Shown here: positions 24,501-36,500 of the stretch, in pieces | Position numbering within the stretch: position 1 is the stretch's first letter | Layout of the letters: each line of letters starts with the position of its first letter | Source: Acanthosoma haemorrhoidale | Lineage: Eukaryota > Arthropoda > Insecta > Hemiptera > Acanthosomatidae | Length of the DNA stretch: 64,000 bases | Reading direction: 5' to 3' | NCBI GenBank assembly: GCA_930367205.1 | Contig: OV884015.1 | Span: 38,245,288 to 38,309,287 of the forward strand | Position numbers and translations under genes: made by a program | Notes under the pieces: model-generated | Told to the model about the DNA's origin: nothing | Seen by the model: only the letters and a program-made list of their open reading frames with translations | Database searches by the model: none

Positions 24501-27500
24501 GTAATCATTTTTCAAAATTTGGCAAAGTCGATTATATTTCACTACCTAAGTTCAACAAGAATGGTAGATGCAAAGGTTTCGCATTTATAGAATTTGCTGA
24601 AGTTGAGTCCGCTCAAAAAGCTATTGAGGTATTCTTTAATCTGTAAATTATTTCATTTCCCTGCTTATATTTATTGGTAGATGGGTAGAACACAAACGTT
24701 TCCCAAAGAAAATAACAAAGTCAATAAAACTTTTCAGCTTATTCCATTACTCAAAAGTCTAAAGTATTTTAACCTTAACCATTGACTTGCAAAGTGGTAG
24801 GGTTCATTATTAAGGAAATAGGTGAAAATAAAGAACTAAACCTTTCTTTTGCTATAGTAATTGAAAATTTGCATAAATAGTTACTTAAACTTTAGTATAA
24901 ACAGTTTTCATTATTTATTTATTTGTTACCTAGGAATACAAAAAAAATGGAAACTATTTACCTGCTGCCACTGAACCAGCTGAATTAATCAGCATTACCA
25001 CATTTGAAGAGTCTAAAAATGAAGAACAGGCAGAACAAAGTAAATCAAATGAAAAAACAACCTCCGAAACAACATCTGTTGGTGAAATTGATACAGAGAC
25101 AATAACTAAGGAAGAAACAGAATCAACTGAAGAAAATAAATCATCCAAAAAAAGACGAAAATCAGATACTTGTGAGGTGTCTGAGGAAAAAAAAATCAAA
25201 CTTGAAAATTTAGAGGAAAAACAAACGGAAAGCAATGAAGGTATAGTAGAGTATTTGTATCTTTAATTCGGTAATTGCTCCCATGGTTAGTCCCCTTTGA
25301 TTAATGGAGTAGATATGCCAACTAAATTCTTACTGTATTCCTAGGTTATTTTTCTTGATTATTACGAGTAATTTTTTTTATCATATAGCAGACAATACAG
25401 CTAAGTTAGAAGATGGTAATACAGAGAAAGATGGTGAAAGTGAGGCTATGCCTGTGGAGGAAAGCATAGATGAAGCACAGGAAAAGAAACACAAGAAAAA
25501 TAAATCAAAGAAAAACAAAGTTGATGTGTATTCTGGTCTAACTATATTATCCAAGTAATTATTAATAATATTATTTCTATTGGTTGAAATTTCAATGCTA
25601 GAAATTTTATTTTCATTTTACATTTTCTTGTTATTCTGACAGAAAAAAAAACTATAGCTTGCTGTAGAATTTCTTTGAGGAGAACATTATTTCTTATTAT
25701 CCTAGTTTTACTACTATACTTTTATTACATTTTCTGTATATTGTTCTTAATAGGAAAGATTGGAAAAAGCTGCGTAACAAATATTTGAACACACAAAAGG
25801 AAAGGATGAGTAAGTTGAAGAAACTGATATATCTGCAAAAGCAGGCCGATTTATCTAAAAGGAATAATAAGATTTCACAAAAACACGAAAATGAAGAAGT
25901 AAAAGAGAAAAATAAAAAGGCTAATAAGCTTCCATTTTCTCCTGGATTGATAGTTAAAGGTAGATTAGACGATCCAGTGATCGAAATACAGAATTTCAAG
26001 GTTGGTAAAAATAATAATTTTTTTGCTTTTATATATATGAGCAGAAGGAAAAATATAATGGCCAATTAAAATCTCCAAAATAATCTTATATTTTATAATA
26101 TAGTGCAGACTGATGTTTCAACATCTGGCATTTTCAAGGCCTAAACAGATTTAATTATAAAATCCCATTCTATATTGCTTAAGTTATGTCATTTTTCATT
26201 TGTTCTTAAAAACAGTGTCACATACTATAGGTCTAGCACCTCTTAAGTCAAAATAAAATCAGTAATTTATATTGAGCTGCTGGCATTGTTACAACAAATT
26301 AGTGACTGTCATGTGAGCGGATCTGAAAAAAAAAGTAGTGTGAAGGCAAAAATCCATCACAAATTTGATATTGTGTAAATAATCTAATTGAATATTATCA
26401 GGAATTTCGAGTCCTTGTGGGCTGACTAGAGAACTTGACAGGTTCTTGCAGGATTATATATTGTAACTAAAACAAATATATAAGACCCCCCCCTCCTCCT
26501 CTTGTTCATATGCGTGTTTTAAGTTGTAAGTCTGGAGTAATTTTGAAATAAACAACTGATTAGTTGTCAGTTCAAATCTAATTTATTATTAATTCATTTT
26601 TTCAAAAAGTATAGATTTTTGGAGTCAGTTTTGAAATCTACAGTGAAGTCAAGAATATCTGAGATATGTAAATCATCCAAATATAATCTTTTTCTTTTTT
26701 TTTTAATTTGGAATACTTTAAAATCTTAATAAAGGGGTTTTTATTGAAGGAATCAAACTTATTTGTAACAAGTTTTTTCAAATTCAAAGAAAAAAAAATT
26801 CAGACATGTCTTCACCTCTGTGCTGAGTGGCTCTTCTCCTCCTGTTGGGCATTATGAATAATAACCAAATATAAATAATTCCAATACCTCCTCACCACGC
26901 AGAGATATGATGTTAGTGTGGGAACGATTCATTCATTACATTATATTTTCAGACTTTCATTTCTGTATTAATTATTTTTATTTAATTGATTACTATATAC
27001 AAAGTGATGTTGGCTGTCGGCTTTATCAGCAGCTGGTATGCTACTTTTCTGTTCTATTAATTTAATGGTATGTTGAATTGTACTGACTTCTGCCTATGGT
27101 TACTTTTTGTGTTGAGGTTTCTTACAGGTGGATCCATCTATGACTAGTTACTAAATGCAGTTGAACAATCTTTTATTTTATTTCATTATTATTATTATTA
27201 TTATCATCTTTCCTATAAAGGTTTATACTTTATTATACATTGTCATTACTATTTTTTCATCTGAACATTAATGTGACTGATTGGGGACTTTGTCCCAGAA
27301 TAAAACGTTTTTTCTATTCGATTCTATAATCACTTACAATTAGTTTCCTTCTAGTGTCTCCCACACGAACAGATGGGACTAAAAATTCATGGTAATATTA
27401 TTCAAAAAGATTTTTATACACAATAACAAATTTATGAATGATTTTTGGCATTAAAAAAAAAAATCAGATCCTCTTACATGATGGTCACTAATTTGTTATA

Positions 27501-28773
27501 ATAATGCCAGCAGCTCAATATAAATTACTTATTTTATTTTGACTTCAAGTTGCTGGACATACATTATGTAACACTGTTTTTAAGAACAAATGAAAAATTA
27601 CATAATTTAAGCAATATAGAATGAGATTTAATAAATAAATCTTTTTTAGACCTTGAAAATGTCATATGGTACAGTGTAGTTATTTTGTATAAATGTATGT
27701 GTAAGATCCAATGGATCTGAAATTTAAAAAAGGTATTCCACGACGAATAAAAATATGCTGATTATTCATTGGCTAAAATACAATGACAGGAAGTATGATA
27801 AATTAAATAATGATGAAAAGGTCGACACTTGGCTAACTTTCAAGCTTTATTAAGTCAGCATGGTTATTTTTCAATAGTTGAGGACATGTTAGAGGAGGCA
27901 GCACACAAATAATTACAAATATATTTCTAAAAAATAAAGAAAAATTTTGGAGTCAACAACAATAGAAATTACACGTTTGATCTTGTTCCAGCCAATGTTA
28001 ATAAGTTTATTTGTGCCAGCGTTTTAGATGTTTTAAAACTTAGTGACTGAGATGATTTAACAAATAAAATGAATGATTTGTATCAAACATACAGAGTAGA
28101 TTCTTTACAATTCTTCAATAATTTTAGAAATTCATGTGAAATCCTGTAAGTTTATCTTAATGCTGTCTCTTTATTTTCCTTATCCTAAGTCTTCTATTTT
28201 GTTTATATATATGTTTTGAAAAAACACAATTTAGTGCATAATAATGATACTATTAATGTTGGATTAATTAGTTATTTTTGTCCACAATTATATTATCAGA
28301 AGCTTTTATTTTGAATGCTAAGTACAATTTGCATTATTCTATGTTAACCAGAACACAATATTTTGCCACTTACAAATTCAACTGATATATATTTTTATTT
28401 TTCAGAGGGACATGAAAAAAAACAAAGGTTTGGTGTTTGTGGATGTAAAAGAAGGTGATACTGTAGTATATTTAAGGTTTTCATCTTCTGACGCAGCTTC
28501 AGAGTTTTGTAAGGATTCATCTTGGCCAAAAACAAAAATTCTCAAAGGTGTTTATTTTTTTCCTTATTCATATTCATATGTCATCACAAATTAAATAAAA
28601 ATAATAATAAATTATTCCTTGTAGGTGATAAGGAATGTGAATATTGGAATAAGGTCGAAGCAGACAGAGCAGTAAAATTTAGTAAGCCTGCTAGAAAAAA
28701 AAAAACTAGAGGGAAGGACAGGATATTGAAACAGGCTGGGAAAATGCTAGGCAAGCATATAAAATTTGATTAG
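21568..28773 (+). CDS. LARP7: La-related protein 7 (7SK snRNP component), 8 exons, 503 aa
   Basis: LARP7 binds the 3' end of 7SK RNA and stabilises the 7SK snRNP, which holds P-TEFb inactive in the nucleus. Exons by splice phase are 21568-21724, 23376-23554, 24464-24628, 24934-25240, 25389-25554, 25754-26000, 28406-28547 and 28625-28773, all with GT-AG borders; they sum to 504 codons with the stop. The La motif spans about residues 20-110 (IINQMEFYFSAANLSKDRWL, then EFMRFNKIRSVTQD). RRM1 is about 108-167, with RNP1 at KGFAFIEF. A lysine- and glutamate-rich linker runs about 170-360. The C-terminal xRRM (about 385-500) has VFVDVKEGDT and YWNKVEADRAVKF, matching the YWxxxxxDR hallmark of LARP7. 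Length is slightly below the human protein. The exon 6 donor (AAG/GTTGGT) is weak. Identity is secure; the start is the first ATG before the La motif. Confidence 0.94.
22301..22816. repeat. Direct duplication in LARP7 intron 1
   Basis: Bases 22301-22442 and 22674-22816 are diverged copies of one sequence of about 142 bases. Shared runs include CTAATTAACTTGTGAGAGCA and TATAGGTCAGGACAAATTTC. The spacing is about 373 bases. Confidence 0.85.
22955..23931. repeat. Direct duplication flanking LARP7 exon 2
   Basis: Bases 22955-23241 (intron 1) and 23643-23931 (intron 2) are near-identical copies of about 288 bases. Shared runs include TGTTAACCTGCTTCAAAATA and AGAGACTTTGCTTGAGTTTC. Exon 2 (23376-23554) lies between them. 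Confidence 0.9.
26125..27670. repeat. Long inverted repeat (foldback-type element) in LARP7 intron 6
   Basis: Bases about 26125-26370 are matched in reverse complement by about 27425-27670. Examples are TATTGAGCTGCTGGCATT on the left and AATGCCAGCAGCTCAATA on the right. The arms are about 245 bases each and the spacer about 1.05 kb. No transposase is readable inside. It is probably a non-autonomous element with long terminal inverted repeats. The arms have diverged by several substitutions and small gaps. Confidence 0.8.
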
Positions 28774-29055
28774 ACTATGATTGTACATTATTTTCTAGTC
28801 AAATTTTCTACGCTTTATACAATTATATTTTTATTATATATAAAGTTCTGATTAATGATTTAACATTTGTGTAAATATTTATTACAAGCATAATGTTTAA
28901 ATTTTGTTTTGCCAACTAATTTGCGATGTTTTTGTTTCATTATTTTTTTCAATTTCAAAGAAGTGAAATTTAAATTTGCCAATTTGGTGATTTTTGTACC
29001 TCTTTAATTTTAAGGATATAGTAATAGATAAATCAAGAGAGATGTACATTTTGTA

Positions 29056-29079
29056 AATAAAATACAAGCCATAAATAAA
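29056..29079 (+). terminator. Candidate polyadenylation signals for LARP7
   Basis: AATAAA occurs at 29056-29061 and 29074-29079, about 285-305 bases after the LARP7 stop. A T-rich stretch follows. They are the first canonical hexamers in a plausible 3' UTR. Confidence 0.5.
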
Positions 29080-29764
29080 GAGAAAACTTGTCAAAGTGTA
29101 TCATTCTTTATTTTATAGTGTACCTGAGTTATAATTTAGTTTGTCTTGTGGCATGAAATTTTTCTTGGTAGTTTCACTTGGACCCATATCGATGCTAAAA
29201 ATGTCTGTGCATTTTATTGAACTTGCTGTTTTGTTTAGGTGGGACAATTATATTTTATGGAGTGGGAATTAATTGTTTTGTTATCAAATTAGCACGATCA
29301 TTAATTGACAAATTAATCAATTATATTAATTTTAATCAATTAAATTATCAATCAGTTATCAAATCTAGCTAAATTAGAAGTACAAATAAAACTTTGCCCC
29401 CAAAAGCATTTCATTTACCACAACCAGCCTCCTTTCGTGCCTTAGGTCCGAGTGCAAAGGAATCGAATCCCAACTGGAAAAAAAAAAATACTGACTCCAA
29501 TATTAATGCAGAAGATACGGTGTTGATCTGAAAATCAAGAGACTTTAAATCGTTTGTTATTTAACACTTTGTAACACTTAATAATATCTTTTCTTGTCAT
29601 CAGTAGCACTTATTAAATTGTATATATCAAAGTGAAACAGGAAACATGAACAAACGTTTTAAAAAACAGAAATAGGCTGGAAATGAAAATATTTTATGAA
29701 CAACCTGTAACATATATTTTTGTTTAATTTAATTACAATTACAAACTAAATTAACTATACATCA

Positions 29765-32700
29765 TCATTCAGCATCATCAGATGGGATACCAAGCTCTTC
29801 ATCAGTCCATTTCTTAGCATCTGGCCACGGGAAATCTCCCTGGAAGAAATAAATTGCTTATTATTATTTATATGCATACTAAAAATAATTAAAGATTTTT
29901 TGAAACACATTTTTTTCAGAGCTTTTTGTTTAAAATCCAACTGAATTAATTATGTATTAGGAGGACCAGAAAGTAATGTGTTTTTTTTTTTACATTAAAT
30001 TCAAACAGATAAATTTTTAACAAGTTTTTGTTGTTTTATTAATGATGTAATCACCCTCGTTATCAGCAACATTTTGCCATCTCATCTAGTGTGCAAATTT
30101 TCAATGCCTGATCGATCAAAATCAATTGGTTTTTGAGCAAAATATCTGGAGATGGCATTTTTGACAACGTCTAAATTTTGTCACTTAGAAAATGTAGCGA
30201 TCAGAATAAATGGAAATCCGATATCGAGCGAGTATGGTGGTTGAGGCAATACATCCCACCCTAATTCATTAATTTTTTCCAGGGTTCTTGCGGAAAAAAT
30301 AAGCACCGTGGGGTGTTGCAGAATAAAGCCTTTTTTATTGACAATCGCTCGGCAATTTTCAATTAAAGATTGATTTACTCGATCCAATTGTTGACTGTAA
30401 AGAATTGCATTCACAGTTTTTCCAGGTATCAGCGATGAACGATCCCACGAATACTCCACCAAACACACAAAAGCGCCTTTTTGGAGTGTTAAACTGGCTT
30501 AGCTGTACTTTGTGCCTATTCATGCGGAGAGAGATTTTGGATTGTAATAGAGGACCTATTTTTCAACTCCAGCCTCACCCACCATACTCGCCTGATATTG
30601 CACTATTGGATTTACATTAACTCCGATCGTTAAAAATTCGGATGATGTCCAAAAAGCTATCTCCAGATATTTTGTACAAAAACCTATTGATTTTTATCGA
30701 TTCGGCATTGAAAATTTGCACATTAGATGGCAAAAGGTTGTTGATAACAAGGGTGATTACATCATTGATAAAAAACAAAAACTTGTTAAAAATTTATTTT
30801 TTGACTTTAATGTAAAAAATAACTAGTTTCCGGCCCCCTTATTAAATCACTTTAAAAAAAAAATTATATAAAAACAAAATACGCACGTATTTCACTATAC
30901 CTTCTTGAATACTTATTAAATGATTGTGAAAAAATTATTTAAGAATTCTGGTTTTGTGTTAATTATAATAATAAACAGTCCTCTTACCTGGATTAAGGTA
31001 CGTTTTCGCTGGAACTTCCCACCGAAGTGGTTGGAAGTGACTGCTTGGAGGGAAATCAATGTACAATATTTCATTGGACCTGCTCAATACTCAATGTTAG
31101 TAAGGTCATCGATTTGATCTCCCACTGGTTAAACTGCCAGCAGTCACTGCTAACCCTTATAAGTGGGCAGTTCCAGCGAAAGCGTACCTTAATTAATCCT
31201 ATTGAGAGTTAATAAGAAACATTTTACATGATTTCCATATCCAATCAAATCATATGATACTTAGATTAGAATATACAAGGCAGTGCACTTAATATATAAA
31301 AAAAACTACTTAGCATTTTTCATCTAAAATAATTCAGTTTATTTGTTAAACTAAAAATCCAAAAAGGCCATTAAAAATCACTTATTCAGCAAATAAAAAA
31401 TATTGTAAGTGTAAGGGCTCTATTTTATTGAGTTATGAGGCAATTGTCGTCAGTCTGCTTTATTTCTTTTGTTTCAGCAGATTTCAATAGGTTTTTATTT
31501 CTAAATAAATTCCCCCATATTGGCAATTGAAAAATGAAATTCATTTACTGATTTTGTGACCCTAAATAAGCAAAACATTAAGTTGTGAAATTAATATGTA
31601 TTTAATATACATATTAATCATTTACTTGAAATATTCTTCAACACACTTAAGTACTCACTTGGATTATAAAAAAAATGTAATAGTAACAATTATTAATGAA
31701 GAAGAACAAATAAAAATATTTGACAAAAGTAGCATGAAATAAATGTAAAAGTAACAATACTTCTTACAAAAAAATGTTCAGGTTCAGTCCAAAAATGCCA
31801 CAAAATCCACCACCACATGAAACCTTGAACGACATTGGCAGCAACAAATTGTCCTTTTGATGGAGGTTCTATTTGGCATCTGTAAGAGAATCTGCAAAGA
31901 AATAATAAACGATTAGCAAATTAAATATTTATTATATTATTTATGATCTAACAGACAGTGTATTTTAGTCAGTGGCGATACAAGCTTATACATTAAATTA
32001 CTGCAAATAACTTGCTTCATTATAAATAAATATTATATTAGGTACCAATCAGTTTTCCTTTATTAAGGCTACAACAATATATTGAAAGGTGCCTTTCATG
32101 TGGGCCTCATGGTTTCCTTTGAGTGTCTGATGAATTATTTCCTAAGATTTGTAGACCAAATGCATATAAAGCGTAGAGGTCCCAGAGAACGTTGCATTAA
32201 ACAGAACCATTAATCGAGTTGGGGTGCCTGTACTTTTTACAAATCACCAATACTTATTTGGGTCCCTCCTGTCTAACACCACTAAGAATAGCCTTGCAAC
32301 TTTTTCCAATTCAAATCTCATAGCACCATCATGCACCCCTATATCCCTTTCCTTTAAATTTACCTTCATGGATCAATCTTTTCTAATCTATGATGCAAAC
32401 CTCTTGAATTTTATTCCCAACAATAATAGAAGCTCTCCACCACAAACGCTTTTTAAAAGTATATTATCTACCTTCATTCCAACAATACGTAATCTTATTA
32501 AGCCCTTGTATTTTCTCTTCATTACTGTTATCCCCCTAATTCAATATAGCCCTGCATTATTTCAATTCCATTTTCTTCCAGTAATAATTCTCATATTTTA
32601 TTTTATATTCATATGTTAATATTGTTATCGAATGTCCGAGAAAGCGGTAGGTTAATAAATACGGGACTAACTTTTTTCACATTCATTCCGAATTGGTTAG

Positions 32701-33040
32701 AATGTAGAGAGACCATCTATTTGGGCTGGGTAATTAAATACTGACAGTAAGTATGAATGAATTATTTTGTCCGGATTTGTCTTTGATTCATGAAAAAATG
32801 TTAAATTTAACTATGAATTGTTTATGATCATTTTGAAAAAAGCTGTATGTCTGCCAAAGGAAGTGTTGGCTGATAACTCATAAGAAATTTTACAGACTAA
32901 GCCGTAATAATTATCACGAGAGAGACAAATACTTACACACCATCACCACTATTCCTCGTTTGCTGAACTAAATGGCCAGACAATGGCTTCCTGAGGCTGT
33001 TGACAGCCTTAAACAAATGTATGCCCCTCGAAAGAGACAT
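29765..33040 (-). CDS. NDUFB2: NADH dehydrogenase 1 beta subcomplex subunit 2, mitochondrial (complex I), 3 exons, 100 aa
   Basis: NDUFB2 is a small accessory subunit of the membrane arm of mitochondrial complex I. Exons on the minus strand are 32937-33040, 31768-31891 and 29765-29839, in phases 2 and 0; they sum to 101 codons with the stop. Residues 1-34 are a basic, mitochondrial-type leader starting MSLSRGIHLFKAVN. A single membrane segment with FMWWWILWHFWTEPEHFF follows at about 59-76. The C-terminal signature is DFPWPDAKKWTDEELGIP then SDD, nearly the vertebrate FPYPDPSQWTDEELGIP. Length matches the family (human about 105). The start is the only ATG ahead of the leader, and the gene is divergent from HINFP. 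Both introns are filled with transposon remnants. I see no defect in the coding sequence. Confidence 0.95.
29957..30842. mobile_element. Two mariner 3' halves joined in inverted orientation (NDUFB2 intron 2)
   Basis: Both outer ends carry related terminal sequences next to TA. The left begins TTAGGAGGACCAGAAAGTAA. The right, reverse-complemented, begins after TA with AGGGGGCCGGAAACTAGTTA. About 280 bases inward from each end are alike in reverse complement. The minus strand of the left half reads LIPGKTVNAILYSQQLDR and ELGWDVLPQPPYSLDI. The plus strand of the right half reads LQPHPPYSPDIAL, and its last 60 codons read IDFYRFGIENLHIRWQKVVD. These are mariner catalytic-domain C-termini. Both frames are broken. 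Confidence 0.85.
30181..30468 (-). pseudogene. Mariner transposase C-terminal half, decayed
   Basis: The 95-residue frame contains LIPGKTVNAILYSQQLDR followed later by NELGWDVLPQPPYSLDI, landmarks of the mariner catalytic domain. The HQDNARPH-type segment carrying the second catalytic aspartate is degraded to ILQHPTVLIF, so it cannot be active. The rest of the C-terminus continues toward 29990 in shifted frames. Confidence 0.8.
30997..31188. mobile_element. TTAA-flanked MITE (piggyBac-like target site) in NDUFB2 intron 2
   Basis: The left end is GGTACGTTTTCGCTGGAACT and the right end reads GGTACGCTTTCGCTGGAACT in reverse complement. The similarity runs about 26 bases. Each end abuts TTAA (30993-30996 and 31189-31192), the duplication made by piggyBac-type transposases. 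The 192-bp interior is non-coding. The terminal bases do not start CCC as in classic piggyBac, so the family assignment is tentative. Confidence 0.75.
32224..32619 (+). pseudogene. Possible non-LTR reverse transcriptase tail
   Basis: A 131-codon frame in NDUFB2 intron 1 contains LLNFIPNNNRSSPPQTLFKS, which resembles the WNSLPxxIRSxPSLxxFKxxL ending of CR1/Jockey-like reverse transcriptases. The rest is low-complexity. It is on the strand opposite NDUFB2 and is not part of that gene. The call rests on one short motif. Confidence 0.3.
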
Positions 33041-33598
33041 AGCGAAAAAACCTTATCAAAACGAAAAATTATAACAGCTTAGAGAAAAAGACTTCTCTAA
33101 AATATATAAAAATCGATTAGCAGTAGATAGATTTGGACTCGTGAATTTATTTGAGAATATCCATTTGTTTGAACGACTGTTAAATAAACCAAAATATTAA
33201 ATAATTATTACAGCGTTTCAATATTTATAATAATTCTACAGTAGTGAACACAATAGATATATTTAATGGGTTTGTTTTGATTTGGCAACTAAGAAAAAGA
33301 GAGGGAAGGTTACTTTCCTTGAATGTCTCCAACCGAATTGTGTTGTGTGTTTGTTTGGCAGTAGGAAGTAATCTTAACTTTTGATAGATGTTCAAATGTA
33401 TATGTCTATATTTGTTTGAGCCCTATATTAATAGTGTATTAGTTTAAACTTAGGACTTGAGATGCGTAATTATTGAAGTCAGGCTGTTACTTAAGACTTT
33501 TTTCTATTGAGATGAACAACTGCATTACTTTTTGCTGTATATTCAAATAAATATCTGTCTTTTAAAGTGGTTTATATCATTTACATAATACTTTAAGT
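33041..33598. promoter_or_regulatory. Shared intergenic promoter region of NDUFB2 and HINFP
   Basis: Only 558 bases separate the start codons of the two divergent genes, so both promoters must lie here or in unseen 5' UTR exons. The sequence is AT-rich with no convincing TATA box at a fixed distance. I infer a bidirectional promoter from position alone. Confidence 0.5.
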
Positions 33599-36500
33599 AT
33601 GGCTGCTCCAATTTCTACTAATAAAAGACGTAAAATAAAAGGACATTTGACTCTAAATTTAGATGTTAAGTGTGAATGGAAAGGCTGTGGAAATGCATCC
33701 TTATCCAATTGTACATTTTATAAACACATTAGTGGGCATGTTAAAGAGGTAGAGATCAGCCTTGACGAAAGTGAAGAAGGTGATATATTGTTTAATAATC
33801 CTAAACTATCTTCCGAAATCATATTCATTAAACCTCAAGACCATTTGTGTTTATTTGTTTCAGAGCATTATATTTGCCTTTGGTCTGATTGTACTTATGG
33901 TTCAAAGGATGCTCTAGAAATTATAAGACATATCAAGTATCATGCATATATCTCGAAGCTGAAAGCATTAGGAAGTTACTATTCTGAAACCATGGCACTA
34001 CCAGTAAATCTTTTTTTTTTTTTTTTTTTTTTTTTTTTCCAATCTTAGAAGTTTTTTTATACTGACAATAAAATGTTTATTTCAGCCTTGTCTAATTACT
34101 CCTGAATACCATGTTACTAACAATGTTGGTGATATGCCTTATATTTGTTATTGGAAAGATTGTGGTGAATCATGTTCAGGAATTCAAGAATTTATTGATC
34201 ATGTGGATCACCATGTTCAAAGTATTGCTTCCAATGAAGAAATCAAATGTTTGTGGGCAGGTAGTGAAATTCTATTTATAATTATTGACTAGGTACTGCC
34301 TGTCACCAATGTTATAAAATTCGTTTATATCTGGTTTTCCAACTTTCTGCTCCAGGGTTTAAGGCCAACGGATTTCAATCAGTCAAACCCCCGCCAGGAA
34401 ACCCCATATACCTCCCAAATATCCTGATAGTAAATAGGAAGTCTTAAATGTTTGTTCTTCCCTTGAATACTTGTGAACTCCTGTAGACAATATTTCCTTC
34501 ATTCATGTCTTTCCTTTTGCTAATTATTCATTCTCATCACCCAACAGGAAACCTGTTCCGATAGAATGAAAAACAAGTATTGGTAAATTTTGAAAGTAAA
34601 CATTAACAAAAGCAAGTCATAAGCCATAATTTACAGAATTGCAGACCATAATTAAATCACTTTGTTTATATTCCACACACATTCCTTGGTCAATATCTAT
34701 GCTTGACTCTAAACAGATTTTATGCACTGGATGCTCCTGTATTTCAGTATAAAATCCTAGTCAAGTCCACAAATCATGTTCTATTATTTAATCATCAGAT
34801 AAATATTATTTATTAGCAGCATATAGTTTGAGTTTTAAAACGGTGTAATCTGAAATAAATTTAAGCTCTTTTCATTGGGACCATTAAAGGGGACAACTAC
34901 TCTCGCTGTAGAAAATTGCCAGTGCTTCCCATACCACGTCAATGTCTTCATACATTTTTTAACAAATGGTTTCTTCTAAAAGCCCATCTATATGAGATAT
35001 TGAGAACTGTAATGAAATGTTGCTTAAAAGTTACACTCACAAAAGAACTAAACATGAACTATTAAATTGTTTGATTGAAAAATTTTTCTTTCTTCTCATT
35101 CTTCAAATTCTTTTCTCATTGTTACCCTTCATATAAACTTTGCATTCTATACTTTCTTCTATTCCACTGTCTGCCAGGACAAGATTTTTATTAATTATCT
35201 ATTAGCAGCATATATGATAGTTCGAGTTTTAACATGGTGTAATCTGAAATAAATTCAAGCTCTTTTCATCGGGACTCATTCATTTGTTGGCATCCTCTTA
35301 ACTCTTCTCTACTCGAATCAAACCGACATTGCATCCCTCCTGGTGCACTTCTATTTATATATAGGTAGTGTTTAAAATCAAATTTAAGTTTTTTGTTATT
35401 AATTAGGCAGGCACCTTAATTAATTAGTTAAGTACCTTTTTATAATATATACCTTTTTTTTTTCAGAGTGTTCGTCAAAGTTTCGATATAAGTGTAACCT
35501 AGGCGATCATGTTAAAGTTCATACAAAAGGGCATTTTGTTGCTTGTCCAAATTGTGGAAATACCTTCGCCAACAAGACAAAATTTTCTGATCACTGTTTA
35601 ACTCAGAAGCCACTAGAAGGTAACGATTGTTTATTTTTCAGTTAATAAATTTTGTTAAAAGACAAATTGACCATTCTAACAAATATTAAATTATTTAAAA
35701 TATTAAAAATAACGTTCAAATATTTTGTATCATATAACAATGTTTTGTAAATAACATCGTTACTAAATGATATTTCTCCAAAATATTATTCATTTTAGTG
35801 TTATTAAGGTTATCAGAGTCCATAGTAGAAGGCAATTAATTATTGAGGCTATTGGTAGGCATAATAACTGACTAGATTCTAGATATTTTTGAGGAAGTCC
35901 CTTTTTCTGAACAAGAGAGACTAACTAAATTCCTTCTGGTACTTCAGTGTATACCATTCAAAAATGTTTACACTGAAAGGGAACTTATTACCTTTATTTA
36001 ATTATGTTTCTTCCATTTCACATTTTACAAAGTGCTAAGCTGGATGGAGGATGCCTTTACCCAATAATAATTTTGACCCATTTTTTGAGATTAGCAAAAC
36101 CTGTTTGTTAGTAGAGTTATAAAACCCACCACAAACTTGTGAAAAGTTCAAAAATACTGAATGGATCTGGTTTTGATCTGACATCATCAAGTTCAATGTT
36201 AAAGAATATATTTTAAAATGCCAATGGCCGCCGTGCCATGATGATTACATTATTAATGGTCACATTTACAATAATAGTGACAAAGATTAAGAAACTTCTC
36301 TCCATTAAACACAGATTGCATTGAAGAAAATAATGCTCGTTCGATTCAACTGCCAATATAAAAGAAACAACAAATCTGTCAATTTTATTATTATCTTCTG
36401 GGGAATCCAAAATTCATCTAAGAGCAAGTGCGGATAGTTAAGTGGTGATGCTAAATGGGAAGAGAAGAGCGGGAAAAACAAGGATGTTTGCTCTCCGCTC

